A DNA stretch of 64,000 nucleotides, from assembly GCA_018302815.1 (NCBI GenBank), contig JAGVZE010000009.1:120149-184148 (forward strand), written 5' to 3'. This DNA is from Candidatus Woesearchaeota archaeon. Its GTDB lineage: Archaea > Nanobdellota > Nanobdellia > Woesearchaeales > ARS49. Under the pieces are notes generated by a model. That model was given only the letters and a program-made list of their open reading frames with translations, searched no databases and was not told where the DNA came from. Positions 1-9,900 of this stretch are shown piece by piece (position 1 is the first letter of the stretch; the number at the start of each line of letters is the position of its first letter). A program made the translations under genes and the position numbers.

Positions 1-821
1 GCCTGACGCGCAGCTTCAATGCCGAGCACTTCGGAAATCTCGTGGACATCATTAGTCGTCGTGCGGGTCGTGTCAACAAAATCAAGCTCGAAAAGCTTCT
101 TGAGATTGCTTCCGGCAGTGATGATGATAAACTCATCCTTTCTCTTAACAGGAAGAACCTGCGAGACGCCCTTGATGCCCTTAACGTACAATTCCTTTGA
201 TTTTTCTTTCAAACGATAAAGAGCGTTAAGACCCTTTGAATCATCCTTCTCCTTGAGCTTGAACGTGAGCATATCACCCTCATTCTTTATCTGCGCCTCG
301 TTCGCAAGCGCCTTCTCGATCGCCTTCACAACGCTCGATGCGGTCAATTCAAGCTCCTTCATCTTAGGAGCGTTCAACTTCAACTCAATCTTCATATCAA
401 TAATATTAAGGCCGTATTCCAAAACAAGCTCATTTAGCTTTGTCTCTTTAATCTGCATCGCAAGCTCTCGAATACCCTCTCCCTTGTTATACGGACTATT
501 AAGAAAAATCTCCATCTGAGGAGTCGAGATAGACTTTCGCCCATCAAGAATCTCGATAATACGAGGAAGACCCATAGTGACGTTCATCTCTGCGACTCCA
601 GCGTAGTGGAACGTGTTCAAAGTCATCTGCGTGCCGGGTTCGCCGATACTTTCAGCGCCGATAAGACCGACAGCCTCACCAGCATCAATTTGCGCGATAA
701 CATACTCATCGTAAACCTTCTTCACGACTTTCTTTATCTTGCCGGCAGGACAAATCTCTTCGATCTCCTGCAACAGCTTCAATGGAAGCTTGCCCGAATA
801 TTCCTCAAGATCCTTGTGCAT
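1..821 (-). CDS. rpoA2: DNA-directed RNA polymerase subunit A'' (partial, runs off window start)
   Basis: Minus-strand translation [96 protein letters not shown] contains the hallmark [13 protein letters not shown] motif; directly downstream of rpoA1. Confidence 0.95.
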   Translation of the reverse strand, partial: MHKDLEEYSGKLPLKLLQEIEEICPAGKIKKVVKKVYDEYVIAQIDAGEAVGLIGAESIGEPGTQMTLNTFHYAGVAEMNVTMGLPRIIEILDGRKSISTPQMEIFLNSPYNKGEGIRELAMQIKETKLNELVLEYGLNIIDMKIELKLNAPKMKELELTASSVVKAIEKALANEAQIKNEGDMLTFKLKEKDDSKGLNALYRLKEKSKELYVKGIKGVSQVLPVKRKDEFIIITAGSNLKKLFELDFVDTTRTTTNDVHEISEVLGIEAARQ

Positions 822-832
822 TTTTCATTACC

Positions 833-3559
833 TCAATCAGTACTATCAACGATGCGCTTAACGTCAATCTTGCCGCTCTCCGAACGGGAAACATCAATAC
901 CATCCTCGCCATACGAGAACTGGATGATCCTTCCGCTCGCGTCACGAACAGTGCCGTCATACTCGACACGCAAGTCCTGCATAGCATTCGCCAAACGTCG
1001 GTACAAATAACCAGACTTCGGTGTACGCAAAGCAGTGTCCATAAGAGCGTCCCTTCCAGTAATCGCGTGGAAGAAAAACTCCTTCGGATTGATTCCGTGC
1101 TTGAAACCATGAATGATGAATCCTCTGGCTTCAGGCGACAAATCATCCTTCTTGAAACAGCTGAGCGTACGATCTCTATAACCTTTCTCGATACGCTTGC
1201 CACGCATAGCCTGCTGGCCGACACAAGCGCTCATCTGAATAAGCGAAGTGATGCTACCCCTTGCTCCCGAGAGAATCATCACAGCAGCCTGGTTCGAATC
1301 ACGAACGTGACCCTTGATGACCTGACCGCACGCGTTACGCGCCTTGTTCAAACGCTCCAAAATCTTAAGCTCCAAAGTCTCACGCATAGTCCTTCCCGGA
1401 TACGCATCAAGCTCCTTTCGCTCAAACTGCGCAATCATCTGAGCCACATCCTCTTGCGCCTGCTGGAGCAATTGGTCGATTTGATCACGCGCTTCTTTTG
1501 GCAAATCCTCATCACCTATGCCTGTACTAAAGCCGCGGTGCGATAGATACTGGTTGCCAAGCCTGAAAATGTTGTGCAAAGTCTTAATGGTCCTCTCAGC
1601 GCCGTAGTGCTGGTGCAAGCTTCGAAGCAAAACTCCCTCGCCCTCTCCACCAATACTCTTAGTGTCGATGACTCCATCTATCAAGACTCCTTTCTTTATG
1701 ACAACAGGTTCGCCAGTCCTTGAAGCTCCAACAAAATTGAAGTCATCAGGCAGCAAAGCGCTGAACACGTCCTTTCCGGAGATAGTCTTCTTGTTTGGCA
1801 AACGGCTAAACTCATAAAGACCCGCTTCTGAAAGCAAACGAACCGCCTGCTCACGAGTGAACTGAGCGTGTTTTGTAAGCAAATAGTTGCCACTAATAGA
1901 GTCCTGAATGCAGCCGATAACAGACAAACCATAACGAGGCGAGATAAGCTGGGTTTGAACTTCCATCAAAATCTCAGCTTCAGCTCTTGCTTCCTCAGTC
2001 TGAGGAATGTGCAAGTTCATCTCGTCACCGTCGAAGTCAGCGTTGTAAGGGTTACAAACCGCAGGATTCATACGCAAAGTCCTTCCCGGCAAAACCTTGA
2101 CTTTGTGACACATCATGCTCATCCTGTGCAAAGACGGCTGACGGTTGAAAATAGCAATATCACCATCAAGCAAATGTCGCTCGACGACATAACCTGGCTG
2201 CAACTCTTCAAGAGTCGCTTCCTTGGTCTCTTCAGTGATTCTCTTCTTCTTTCCGTCAGGACGGATGACATAATTCGAACCAGGATACGTGCCAGGTCCA
2301 TTCTTCACGAACCTCTTCAAGTATTCAGCGTTCCAATCATTCACAGTCTCAGGAACTGAAAGCTTCATCGCGATGCTCTTAGGCACGCCGACCTCGTCAA
2401 GCGCAAGCATCGGATCAGGCGAAATCACAGTACGCGCGCAGAAATTGGTACGCTTACCCGCCAAGTTGTGACGGATACGACCTTCCTTGCTCTTTATACG
2501 CTCAGTTATTGTCTTGAGCGGCTGGCCGCTTCGGTGCCTTGCAGGCGGAAGCTGAGCTATGCTGTTATCAAAGAACGTAGTCACGTGATACTGCAGCAAA
2601 TCCCACAAGTCCTCGATGATGATTTCAGGCGCACCGGCGTTGATGTTTTCGAACAAACGCTGGTTGATACGCACGATATCACCAAGCTTATGCGTAAGGT
2701 CGTCCTCTGAACGCTCACCACTCTCAAGAGTGATAGACGGACGCACAGTGACTGGAGGAATCGGCAAAATAGTAAGAATCATCCACTCAGGACGAGCAGT
2801 CTTAGGATTAAGACCGAACAATTCAACATCCTCATCCGGCATTTTTTCCAAACGCGCTCTGATTTCAATAGGAGAGACACGCTTGTCGCCCTCGATGAAC
2901 GTAGTCGGCTTTTCTATCACAATCTTTGCCTGCTTAGCCTTGCAATGCGGACACTTGCCGCCACTTCTTGCGCTGTCAATAACTGCTTTAACAGCCATAC
3001 GCCTCGCCTCAGGACCCTCTTCCTTCTCGATTCGGTCAAGGTGAGCCTTAGCTTTCGAAAGCTTCTCAGGCGAAATCATCAAACGAGAACATTCACGGCA
3101 CACCGACTTTAGCAGCAACTGGATAATGCGCGCGAATTTAACGTGCATAACCGGACGAGCCAGCTCAATGTAACCAAAATGGCCGATGCATTCTTTGAGC
3201 TTGCTTCCGCAAGTCTTGCATCTAAGGCCCGGGTCGATAACTCCCAAACGAACGTCCATAAGGCCGCCGTCAACAGGATAACCTTCCTTATCATACAACT
3301 CAGGAGTCACAATCTTCGCACTCGCCATCTTCTTAATCATCTTAGGCGAAAGAACGCCGAACACGATGCTCGCGACCTGCTTGTAAACATAATGAGTAAC
3401 AGCTTCGATACGCTCACGGGAGAACTGAGTCTTGTCTGCCTGAAGCTTCTCTTCCTTGGCATCGACAACAGGAGCCACAGCCACTGCTACCGGCGCTTCC
3501 ACTTTCACTTCTGCTTTCGCTTCCACTGGTGCTTGTTCTTCCTTTTTCTTGCGTGGCAT
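833..3559 (-). CDS. rpoA1: DNA-directed RNA polymerase subunit A'
   Basis: 913-aa ORF with NADFDGDEMNLHIPQ active-site motif and zinc-binding Cys clusters; likely start is MPRKKKEE within ORF 833..3574. Confidence 0.97.
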   Translation of the reverse strand: MPRKKKEEQAPVEAKAEVKVEAPVAVAVAPVVDAKEEKLQADKTQFSRERIEAVTHYVYKQVASIVFGVLSPKMIKKMASAKIVTPELYDKEGYPVDGGLMDVRLGVIDPGLRCKTCGSKLKECIGHFGYIELARPVMHVKFARIIQLLLKSVCRECSRLMISPEKLSKAKAHLDRIEKEEGPEARRMAVKAVIDSARSGGKCPHCKAKQAKIVIEKPTTFIEGDKRVSPIEIRARLEKMPDEDVELFGLNPKTARPEWMILTILPIPPVTVRPSITLESGERSEDDLTHKLGDIVRINQRLFENINAGAPEIIIEDLWDLLQYHVTTFFDNSIAQLPPARHRSGQPLKTITERIKSKEGRIRHNLAGKRTNFCARTVISPDPMLALDEVGVPKSIAMKLSVPETVNDWNAEYLKRFVKNGPGTYPGSNYVIRPDGKKKRITEETKEATLEELQPGYVVERHLLDGDIAIFNRQPSLHRMSMMCHKVKVLPGRTLRMNPAVCNPYNADFDGDEMNLHIPQTEEARAEAEILMEVQTQLISPRYGLSVIGCIQDSISGNYLLTKHAQFTREQAVRLLSEAGLYEFSRLPNKKTISGKDVFSALLPDDFNFVGASRTGEPVVIKKGVLIDGVIDTKSIGGEGEGVLLRSLHQHYGAERTIKTLHNIFRLGNQYLSHRGFSTGIGDEDLPKEARDQIDQLLQQAQEDVAQMIAQFERKELDAYPGRTMRETLELKILERLNKARNACGQVIKGHVRDSNQAAVMILSGARGSITSLIQMSACVGQQAMRGKRIEKGYRDRTLSCFKKDDLSPEARGFIIHGFKHGINPKEFFFHAITGRDALMDTALRTPKSGYLYRRLANAMQDLRVEYDGTVRDASGRIIQFSYGEDGIDVSRSESGKIDVKRIVDSTD

Positions 3560-3570
3560 AGTGTCTCCCC

Positions 3571-5376
3571 TCAATACTTGCTCTTCAGCTGCAACTTTGG
3601 ATAGATTCCAAGACTCTTGAACTCATCCAAGATAAGCTTGAAGGCATAGCTGATCTCGATATCGTTGATCTCGACGTTCTCGCCGCACATCGGGCAGTAA
3701 CGTTTGTCTTTGAGCGTGTCGTAAATCGCGATGACACCGCAACCCTCGCACACAGGAACGATTGTTCTATCAGAATCAAAACGTTCCTTAAGCAAGAGCG
3801 AAGCTCCGTGAGCTACGAAGGTATCTTTCTCCATCTCTCCTAGACGCAAACCGCCCTCTTTCGCACGACCCTCTGTAGGCTGGCGAGTGAGCAGCTGGAT
3901 TGGACCTCTTGCTCTTGAATGGATCTTGTTCGCGACCATGTGCTTTAGCTTGAGATAGTACATCTCGCCAACGTAAATCTTCGCTTCGAAAACTTCGCCA
4001 GTAACACCATTGTACATCGTCTCAGTGCCAGCTTCATTGAAGCCAAGAGCGCAAAGCTCTTTACGGATGGCAGCTTCAGGCTCTGCGCTAAACGTAGTGC
4101 CATCAATCATCCTTCCGCTGAGCGCGGCAGTCTTTCCGCCGATAAGCTCTATCAAATGGCTGATAGTCATACGCGACGGGATACCGTGAGGCGAGAACAG
4201 CAAATCAGGCTTCACTCCCGATGCTGTGAAAGGCATATCGCTCTCAGGAACGATAAGACCCACAACTCCCTTCTGACCGTGACGGGAAACAAACTTGTCA
4301 CCAATCTCAGGGATTCTCTGGTCACGCAAACGAACCTGGACAAGCTTGTTGCCCTCCTCATTCTCAGTGATTGCGATAAAATCAACAACACCCTCTTCAC
4401 CGTGGCGCAAGCTAACCGAGCTCTCACGGCGGATGTTCGAAGCCAAACTGTACTCTTCCAAATTCGAGAGGAACCTAGGAGGCGAGGTCTTGCCGATTAT
4501 GACATCCTCTTCCTTCACGACAGCCTCAGGATGGACGATACCGTCATCTTCAAGCAAACGATAATCGCGCTCGGACTTGTAACCCTTGACATCCTTGTCA
4601 GGAGTTCCAATCGTGTCCATAAGACCGCCAGAATAACGAAGCTCTTCAGTCACAGCAGGACGGAAATAAGTGCTTCTTCCAAATCCTCGCTCGATAGAAC
4701 CCTTGTTGATTATGACCGCGTCCTCCATATTGTAACCCTTATAGCTCAAAATGGCGACAACGATGTTCTGACCGCTAGGGTGAGCCGCGTACTCGGAAAG
4801 CTCGTGCATAACAGTTTGAACAAGAGGCATCTGAGGATAGTGGAGCAAGTTGACATCCATATCCATACGCAGCGAAAAGTTCGAAGCGTACATACCAAGG
4901 CTCTGCTTCAAGTTCCTGCTTCCAATAATCAAACGAGCGGACTGGATATAGTCGCCGTACGGAATAAGGCTTGTCACAACACCAAGCATTGCAAGCGGAG
5001 AAATCTCCAAATGCGTGTGCTCAGGAGTTATCTCCTGATCTGAAAATGCGATAAGCGAATTCTCTTCTTCACCTGCATCAAGGAATTCAACAACACCCTG
5101 CGCGATAAGATCGCTCCAGGAAGCTTCGCCCTTTTGAAGCTGTTTCACGTGGCGGTCAGTCAAAAGAGGCATTCCATCACGAACAACGATAAGAGGCCTT
5201 CGGCACCTGCCGCGCGAGCTCTCGACCTGCACTTGATTAAGAGCGCCATCGAAATAGACATTGACTTCGCTGCTAAGCGCGCCGGACCTTCTGTCCTGCT
5301 TTATTCTGTCAGTGAACTCTTTCGCGTTCTCAACATCGCCTACAAACCTGCCATTCAAATAAACTTCAACCATCAT
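3571..5376 (-). CDS. rpoB1: DNA-directed RNA polymerase subunit B' (split B)
   Basis: MEDAVIINKGSIERGFGRSTYF, GDKFVSRHGQKGV and C-terminal zinc motif; split from B'' with overlapping ends. Confidence 0.97.
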   Translation of the reverse strand: MMVEVYLNGRFVGDVENAKEFTDRIKQDRRSGALSSEVNVYFDGALNQVQVESSRGRCRRPLIVVRDGMPLLTDRHVKQLQKGEASWSDLIAQGVVEFLDAGEEENSLIAFSDQEITPEHTHLEISPLAMLGVVTSLIPYGDYIQSARLIIGSRNLKQSLGMYASNFSLRMDMDVNLLHYPQMPLVQTVMHELSEYAAHPSGQNIVVAILSYKGYNMEDAVIINKGSIERGFGRSTYFRPAVTEELRYSGGLMDTIGTPDKDVKGYKSERDYRLLEDDGIVHPEAVVKEEDVIIGKTSPPRFLSNLEEYSLASNIRRESSVSLRHGEEGVVDFIAITENEEGNKLVQVRLRDQRIPEIGDKFVSRHGQKGVVGLIVPESDMPFTASGVKPDLLFSPHGIPSRMTISHLIELIGGKTAALSGRMIDGTTFSAEPEAAIRKELCALGFNEAGTETMYNGVTGEVFEAKIYVGEMYYLKLKHMVANKIHSRARGPIQLLTRQPTEGRAKEGGLRLGEMEKDTFVAHGASLLLKERFDSDRTIVPVCEGCGVIAIYDTLKDKRYCPMCGENVEINDIEISYAFKLILDEFKSLGIYPKLQLKSKY

Positions 5377-6857
5377 CTCACCGCCTTAAGCCCAGCTGAT
5401 TTGAGCGATTTAACCACAGCATCCATATCGACATCCTTGCTCACCGTAGCAAGCATACTGAAATTCTTACGAAGACCAATGTTCGTACCTTCCGGCGTTT
5501 CCGACGGGCACAAACGGCCCAAATGAGTAGCGTGAAGCTCACGCGCCTCAAAGTTCTCCTGGCTCGCGCTCAGAGGAGATACGACACGCTGAAGGTGCGA
5601 TAAAGTGTTAAGGAAATTCAAGCGCTGGATGCGCTGGGAAACTCCCTTTCTACCGCCAACCCAGTTGCCGGTCGCCATCGCGCTGTAAATCCTGCTAGTA
5701 AGCAGTTTGTCGCGGATGATAACCTTGATACTCGGAACCTTTCCACGCTTAACTATGCGCTGGAAGTTGTAAAGCAAATCACCGATAAGCACCTTAAGAT
5801 TCGTCCTGAACAAGTCAGCTAACAAATCACCGCTCATCTTGATGCGCTTATTCATATAGTGATCCTTGTCGTCAAGCGGAGCTTCGCCAAGCTCGACAGC
5901 AATATACTTACGGAGCATCTTGCACAAATTCTGCGCCTTCGTCAAACGGTCATCTTTGTTAAGACCGATGTGCGGAAGCAAGAACTTGTCCAAAAGCTCG
6001 ATCATACGCTCCAAACGAATCTCCTTTGTCTGAGTGATGCCGATAGCTTTTGCAAGCCTATCCATCGCTTCCTCTGAATTCTTGACATCGACAAACTCGA
6101 AGAGGTTAATCATAATCTCATCGAACTGTCTATCCTTGCTCACTCCAAGCATGATCTCCTCGTCCTTCACAAGGCCCAAAGCCTTGATTACAAGAACAAG
6201 CGGGACACGCTTGACACGAGTGAAGCTCAAATAGTAAAGACCATCCTTCATTCGCTCGACGGTGTGCGGAATCTTGTAAGAACCCTGCTCGGAAAACAGC
6301 TTTCCTACAAACGCGGAAACACCGCCTGATTCCTCATCGACAAGGAAACGGTTCGCGCCAAGGTCCTCTATGTTGACCAATACACGCTCTGTTCCGTTGA
6401 TGATGAAATAACCGCCAGGCTCGTTAGGGTCCTCGCCCTTCTCGATAAGCTCCTGCCTTCCAAACTTGTTCAAATGGCAGAAATTGCTCTTGAGCATCAC
6501 AGGAAGGCTTCCAATCTGCGTCGTGAAACTTTCTCTTTGAACGTCATTCACGTGCGCGGAAACCTCGATAAAGACCGGAGCTGCGTAACTAAGTTTTCTC
6601 AAACGCGCTTCAGTAGGGAAAATAGGACGCTTGCTTCCATCCGCCTCGGTGATTTCAGGTTTTGTCACCCAAATCTTGTCAAGGCGAATCTTGAAACTCT
6701 CAACATTCGGAGGAATTATCGTCGGAATTATATCCCGAGTCTCCTCAACGATATGATTTAGCTCCTTTTCAACAAAATGATTGAAACTCTCGATGTTAGA
6801 CTTAACCAGACTGTTCTCCTCAAAGAACTTCCTAATGAGTGTTTTTGCTACGCTCAC
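5373..6857 (-). CDS. rpoB2: DNA-directed RNA polymerase subunit B''
   Basis: FIINGTERVLVNIEDLGANR and RLCPSETPEGTNIGLRKNFSMLA motifs. Confidence 0.97.
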   Translation of the reverse strand: MSVAKTLIRKFFEENSLVKSNIESFNHFVEKELNHIVEETRDIIPTIIPPNVESFKIRLDKIWVTKPEITEADGSKRPIFPTEARLRKLSYAAPVFIEVSAHVNDVQRESFTTQIGSLPVMLKSNFCHLNKFGRQELIEKGEDPNEPGGYFIINGTERVLVNIEDLGANRFLVDEESGGVSAFVGKLFSEQGSYKIPHTVERMKDGLYYLSFTRVKRVPLVLVIKALGLVKDEEIMLGVSKDRQFDEIMINLFEFVDVKNSEEAMDRLAKAIGITQTKEIRLERMIELLDKFLLPHIGLNKDDRLTKAQNLCKMLRKYIAVELGEAPLDDKDHYMNKRIKMSGDLLADLFRTNLKVLIGDLLYNFQRIVKRGKVPSIKVIIRDKLLTSRIYSAMATGNWVGGRKGVSQRIQRLNFLNTLSHLQRVVSPLSASQENFEARELHATHLGRLCPSETPEGTNIGLRKNFSMLATVSKDVDMDAVVKSLKSAGLKAVR

Positions 6858-7093
6858 GCTGCCACCCTCCTATAGAATATTGTCTCACCAGCAGTAGGAC
6901 TCTTGCGCACAACTTTCACAACGTCACCTTCCTTTATGTCCAAAGAAGCAAGCGCTGGGTCGCCCCTGAACATACGCGGCAAGTTTTCCAACTGTATGGA
7001 ATACTTGTCGAAAAGCTCTTTGAGCTCTTTTTCACTCACTTTGGAATGCTTGGGCACAAGTGCGTGCTCGTTGACGTCAAATTTCGCTACCAT
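6854..7093 (-). CDS. rpoH: DNA-directed RNA polymerase subunit H
   Basis: MVAKFDVNEHALVPKHSKVSEKELKELFDKYSIQLENLPRMFRGDPALASLDIKEGDVVKVVRKSPTAGETIFYRRV, canonical RpoH/Rpb5 C-terminal; start chosen at internal Met of ORF 6854..7321. Confidence 0.95.
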   Translation of the reverse strand: MVAKFDVNEHALVPKHSKVSEKELKELFDKYSIQLENLPRMFRGDPALASLDIKEGDVVKVVRKSPTAGETIFYRRVAA

Positions 7094-7106
7094 GGTGTAC
7101 CATAAC

Positions 7107-7221
7107 GGGCCGGACGGGACGTTCAACAATGGGCGAAAGCCCACTATTTTTGAACCCGCGACCATCCGCTTTCTCTCTTTCGATAAAAGGCGGATGCTCT
7201 TCCGAGCTGAGCTACCGGCCC
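7107..7221 (-). tRNA. tRNA-Lys(TTT) with two apparent introns (about 13 nt in the anticodon loop, about 29 nt in the T-loop)
   Basis: GGGCCGG/CCGGCCC acceptor stem, GCTC..GAGC D arm, TCCGC/GCGGA anticodon stem around CTTTTA, GCGGG..CCCGT T stem; 115 nt minus 42 intron nt gives a 73-nt body; T-loop insert folds as a bulge-helix-bulge-like hairpin (TTCAA/TTGAA then TAGTGGGC/GCCCATTG). Confidence 0.85.
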
Positions 7222-7354
7222 TTGATCGTGCTCGACTCGCTAAATGATTGCAAAATAGAGATATTAGACGTGAGTGATGGATAGATGAAGAATGTTTTCG
7301 GTGTAAACCCCATGTGCGCACTACCCTGTAACGATTACTTCATTGGGAAAAGAG

Positions 7355-7372
7355 GTTCCTTATAAAGGTTTC
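7355..7372 (-). promoter_or_regulatory. Putative archaeal BRE/TATA promoter for tRNA-Lys and the RNAP operon
   Basis: Minus strand CGAAACCTTTATAAGG, about 140 nt upstream of the tRNA 5' end. Confidence 0.5.
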
Positions 7373-7406
7373 GTTTTTATATGGTTTTTACGCCATTTTT
7401 AAGAAA

Positions 7407-7739
7407 TTAACGCCCGTAAGCGCCGCCAGAACGGGCAACTGAAGTGCCCATAGGCGCAGGAACGCCCACAACAGAAGAATCACCGCCACGTCCATAGTTT
7501 CGTTGGAAGTGCTGCTCGCAGGTGTTCTGGCAGTAATTGCGGTAAACATCGCCTGAAACCTGCAGATATTCGACTTCAGACTGCAAAACTGCGCCAGTCC
7601 AATCGGTTTGACTTATCGTGCACTCGCACAGATAGTTTGATAATTGACCAGTAGTCTCTGCTTTAAGTCCAAGGAACGCTATGAGCGCGACTGTGACTAC
7701 GCCAATCAACACGAACGCAAAGACTGTTTTGTCATGCAC
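7407..7739 (-). CDS. Hypothetical protein with N-terminal transmembrane segment
   Basis: 110-aa ORF, hydrophobic VFAFVLIGVVTVALIAFLGL near N-terminus. Confidence 0.7.
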   Translation of the reverse strand: MHDKTVFAFVLIGVVTVALIAFLGLKAETTGQLSNYLCECTISQTDWTGAVLQSEVEYLQVSGDVYRNYCQNTCEQHFQRNYGRGGDSSVVGVPAPMGTSVARSGGAYGR

Positions 7740-7778
7740 ACTTAATTAAGGGTAAAAGAGCTATAATAAAGTGAGGTA

Positions 7779-9065
7779 CTACTTCTTGAGCGCCTGCTGA
7801 TACTTCTTCTGCAAGCGATACTTTGCAAGAAGCGTCTCCAAATTCGCAAGCTGGCCGAAAAACTCAGGCGGGGAGAGTTCGCGAATCGGAGAATTCCTCA
7901 GCACTTGCGCAGCGGCAAACAATTGATGATAAGTCACGTGAAGAACCTCTCCCTGAAGAGCTCTTGGTCCGTCCTTTGGACTTTCCTGATAACACCCGCC
8001 GTGCACAAAACGCGACTGATTGCGCTCAAGGAACAAACACTCATTCGGAAGACTGGAAAGCTCATCGTGGCAAAGAATACATTTCGCTTTGCTCAAAGAG
8101 TCAGCGAACGTATCTAGGAACGCATCGACTTTCACTTTCTGCTCGAGCTCTGAACGAGGCTGAATCGGCTGTGGCGACTGAGCTCTTGGATATTCGTCGC
8201 CAGGAGGCATCGCTGCAAGCGCATCGCTCCACGTACTGCTCCACGCGCGAGCAAGAGCATCAATAGAATTACTCCACGCGCTCTTCAAATCGGAAAAAAC
8301 CCTTGTTGTGGCTCTGTGAAAAATGCCATCCTTTTGTTCGGGCTTTTGAGTGTAGTCGTCAAGAGCGAGGAGGGTTATTTGTCCATCCTGATGTGAGCAC
8401 TCAATCAAAAAATCAGAATGAAGATTCAAAGAGTTGATGAATACCGCGCCATCCGCCAATCCATCAAACGCAACATAATCTATGAGAGGAATTTTTACGC
8501 CGATACCGCCCGTCATTTTCGTTGAAGTTCTCATCCTTTGAATGAAATCCTCAACCGCACTGCTTGGACCAAGCCTTGCCTGGATATACGGAATTCGCAA
8601 CAAAGTTTCAAGCGAGCCAGACCTTTGCGTTTGACGCACTTGCTCAACATCAAATTCGACCATTGTTTGATAAGGCACCCGCAACTCCAATAATTGTGAA
8701 GAAGTCATTTGCGCAAATTGCGCAGGAGAAAGAATCGGAACACCACTTTCATATGCTGCTTTGACCAGATCAGCGCCACTTAGCTGAAGGTTCGCAAACT
8801 GTCCTCTTCGAAGCAAAGGGAAACCATGCGTGACATAAACCTTTCTTTGACCCGTAGCATTCTTAACACAGACTTCCTCGGAAATCGCTACAGAAGTATA
8901 GACTCCCTTGTTAGCCAGCATCAAAATCTCAGAAGAAGAAGCTAAATGCGTTCCGTAGCGTTTAACTTCATTTGCATCGGAAACTGCTTTGCGAGGTTCG
9001 TCCTTAAACACCCAAACACCATAGTTCTGTCCATCAACACTCACCGGAATCTTATCCATTACCAT
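7779..9065 (-). CDS. Hypothetical protein with C-terminal Cys/His cluster
   Basis: 428-aa ORF; CILCHDE...HGGC zinc-like cluster near C-terminus. Confidence 0.8.
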   Translation of the reverse strand: MVMDKIPVSVDGQNYGVWVFKDEPRKAVSDANEVKRYGTHLASSSEILMLANKGVYTSVAISEEVCVKNATGQRKVYVTHGFPLLRRGQFANLQLSGADLVKAAYESGVPILSPAQFAQMTSSQLLELRVPYQTMVEFDVEQVRQTQRSGSLETLLRIPYIQARLGPSSAVEDFIQRMRTSTKMTGGIGVKIPLIDYVAFDGLADGAVFINSLNLHSDFLIECSHQDGQITLLALDDYTQKPEQKDGIFHRATTRVFSDLKSAWSNSIDALARAWSSTWSDALAAMPPGDEYPRAQSPQPIQPRSELEQKVKVDAFLDTFADSLSKAKCILCHDELSSLPNECLFLERNQSRFVHGGCYQESPKDGPRALQGEVLHVTYHQLFAAAQVLRNSPIRELSPPEFFGQLANLETLLAKYRLQKKYQQALKK

Positions 9066-9281
9066 ACCTTTCGCGCCAGAACACCACTATTTAAATTTAA
9101 CCACTATTTGGTGGTTGAACTGTAACTTCATCGTACGCGTAAGATATTTGACTTAAATTATTTTTAAGACGCTACCGGAAACGTACCGCACCGTTCCACT
9201 CACAACCCACGAAGGCAACATATTCCTTAATATATCGACATAACTCGAAGAACCTCACCTAGTTCGGGTGGAGGTGGCACG

Positions 9282-9356
9282 ATGGAACAACAACAACCAA
9301 AACAGAAGAAAGCAAAGAAGGCACCAGAAATGCCTCAACAAAACCAATGCTGCTAA
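9282..9356 (+). CDS. 24-aa microprotein MEQQQPKQKKAKKAPEMPQQNQCC
   Basis: ATG preceded by GGAGGTGG ribosome-binding-like sequence and followed by a T-rich run; not in ORF track because of length. Confidence 0.45.
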   Translation: MEQQQPKQKKAKKAPEMPQQNQCC

Positions 9357-9463
9357 AGCGGTTTTGATTTTATTTTTTTGATTATTTCTCATAACTTTTT
9401 CATGCAGAATAAGTCATTTTCGCGCAGCTCGAACTTTTCCAGCAGTTGATTGTGCGCAGAAAG

Positions 9464-9817
9464 TCAAATAACTCGCAGTCTAATCCCAAGCACACCATAT
9501 CTCTCTTCATCAGCCATTGAATAAATCTCTCGACATCTATCTACAGCGCGCTCAACCGTCCAACCCTGAGCATTCCAATCGCTCAAAGAAATATCTGTGA
9601 AAAGTTCCTGAAAAGATGAGTATCTCAACAAACCCACAACTTGCGTTTGAACACGCTCATTCAAATCCGGAAGCAATGAAAAAGTAATCACATCGCCCAG
9701 ATTCAACAGCCGTCTCTTCTCATCGAGCAACCGCACCTCGATAACCTGCTTTCCTTCCTTAATACCATAAAAACCCGCAGAATACAGCCTCATCCGATGA
9801 TTCATAAATGCAGTCAT
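9464..9817 (-). CDS. ASCH/PUA-like domain protein
   Basis: MRLYSAGFYGIKEGKQVIEVRLLDEKRRLLNLGDVITF resembles ASCH-fold proteins; start placed at MTAFMNHRMRL. Confidence 0.6.
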   Translation of the reverse strand: MTAFMNHRMRLYSAGFYGIKEGKQVIEVRLLDEKRRLLNLGDVITFSLLPDLNERVQTQVVGLLRYSSFQELFTDISLSDWNAQGWTVERAVDRCREIYSMADEERYGVLGIRLRVI

Positions 9818-9900
9818 AAAATATACGCCGGTGCCGGGATTACGCGCCACCGCTCGCTTCACTCGCGCTGGCGAGCTCCTCAACTCGCTTTGCTCGTTGC

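Noticed and set aside
1-7100. Many plus-strand ORFs opposite the RNAP genes (e.g. 782..1546, 4156..5043, 3143..3604)
   Set aside because: They lie antisense to unambiguous rpo genes and their proteins look like shadow translations rich in Arg/Ser/Thr with no motifs.
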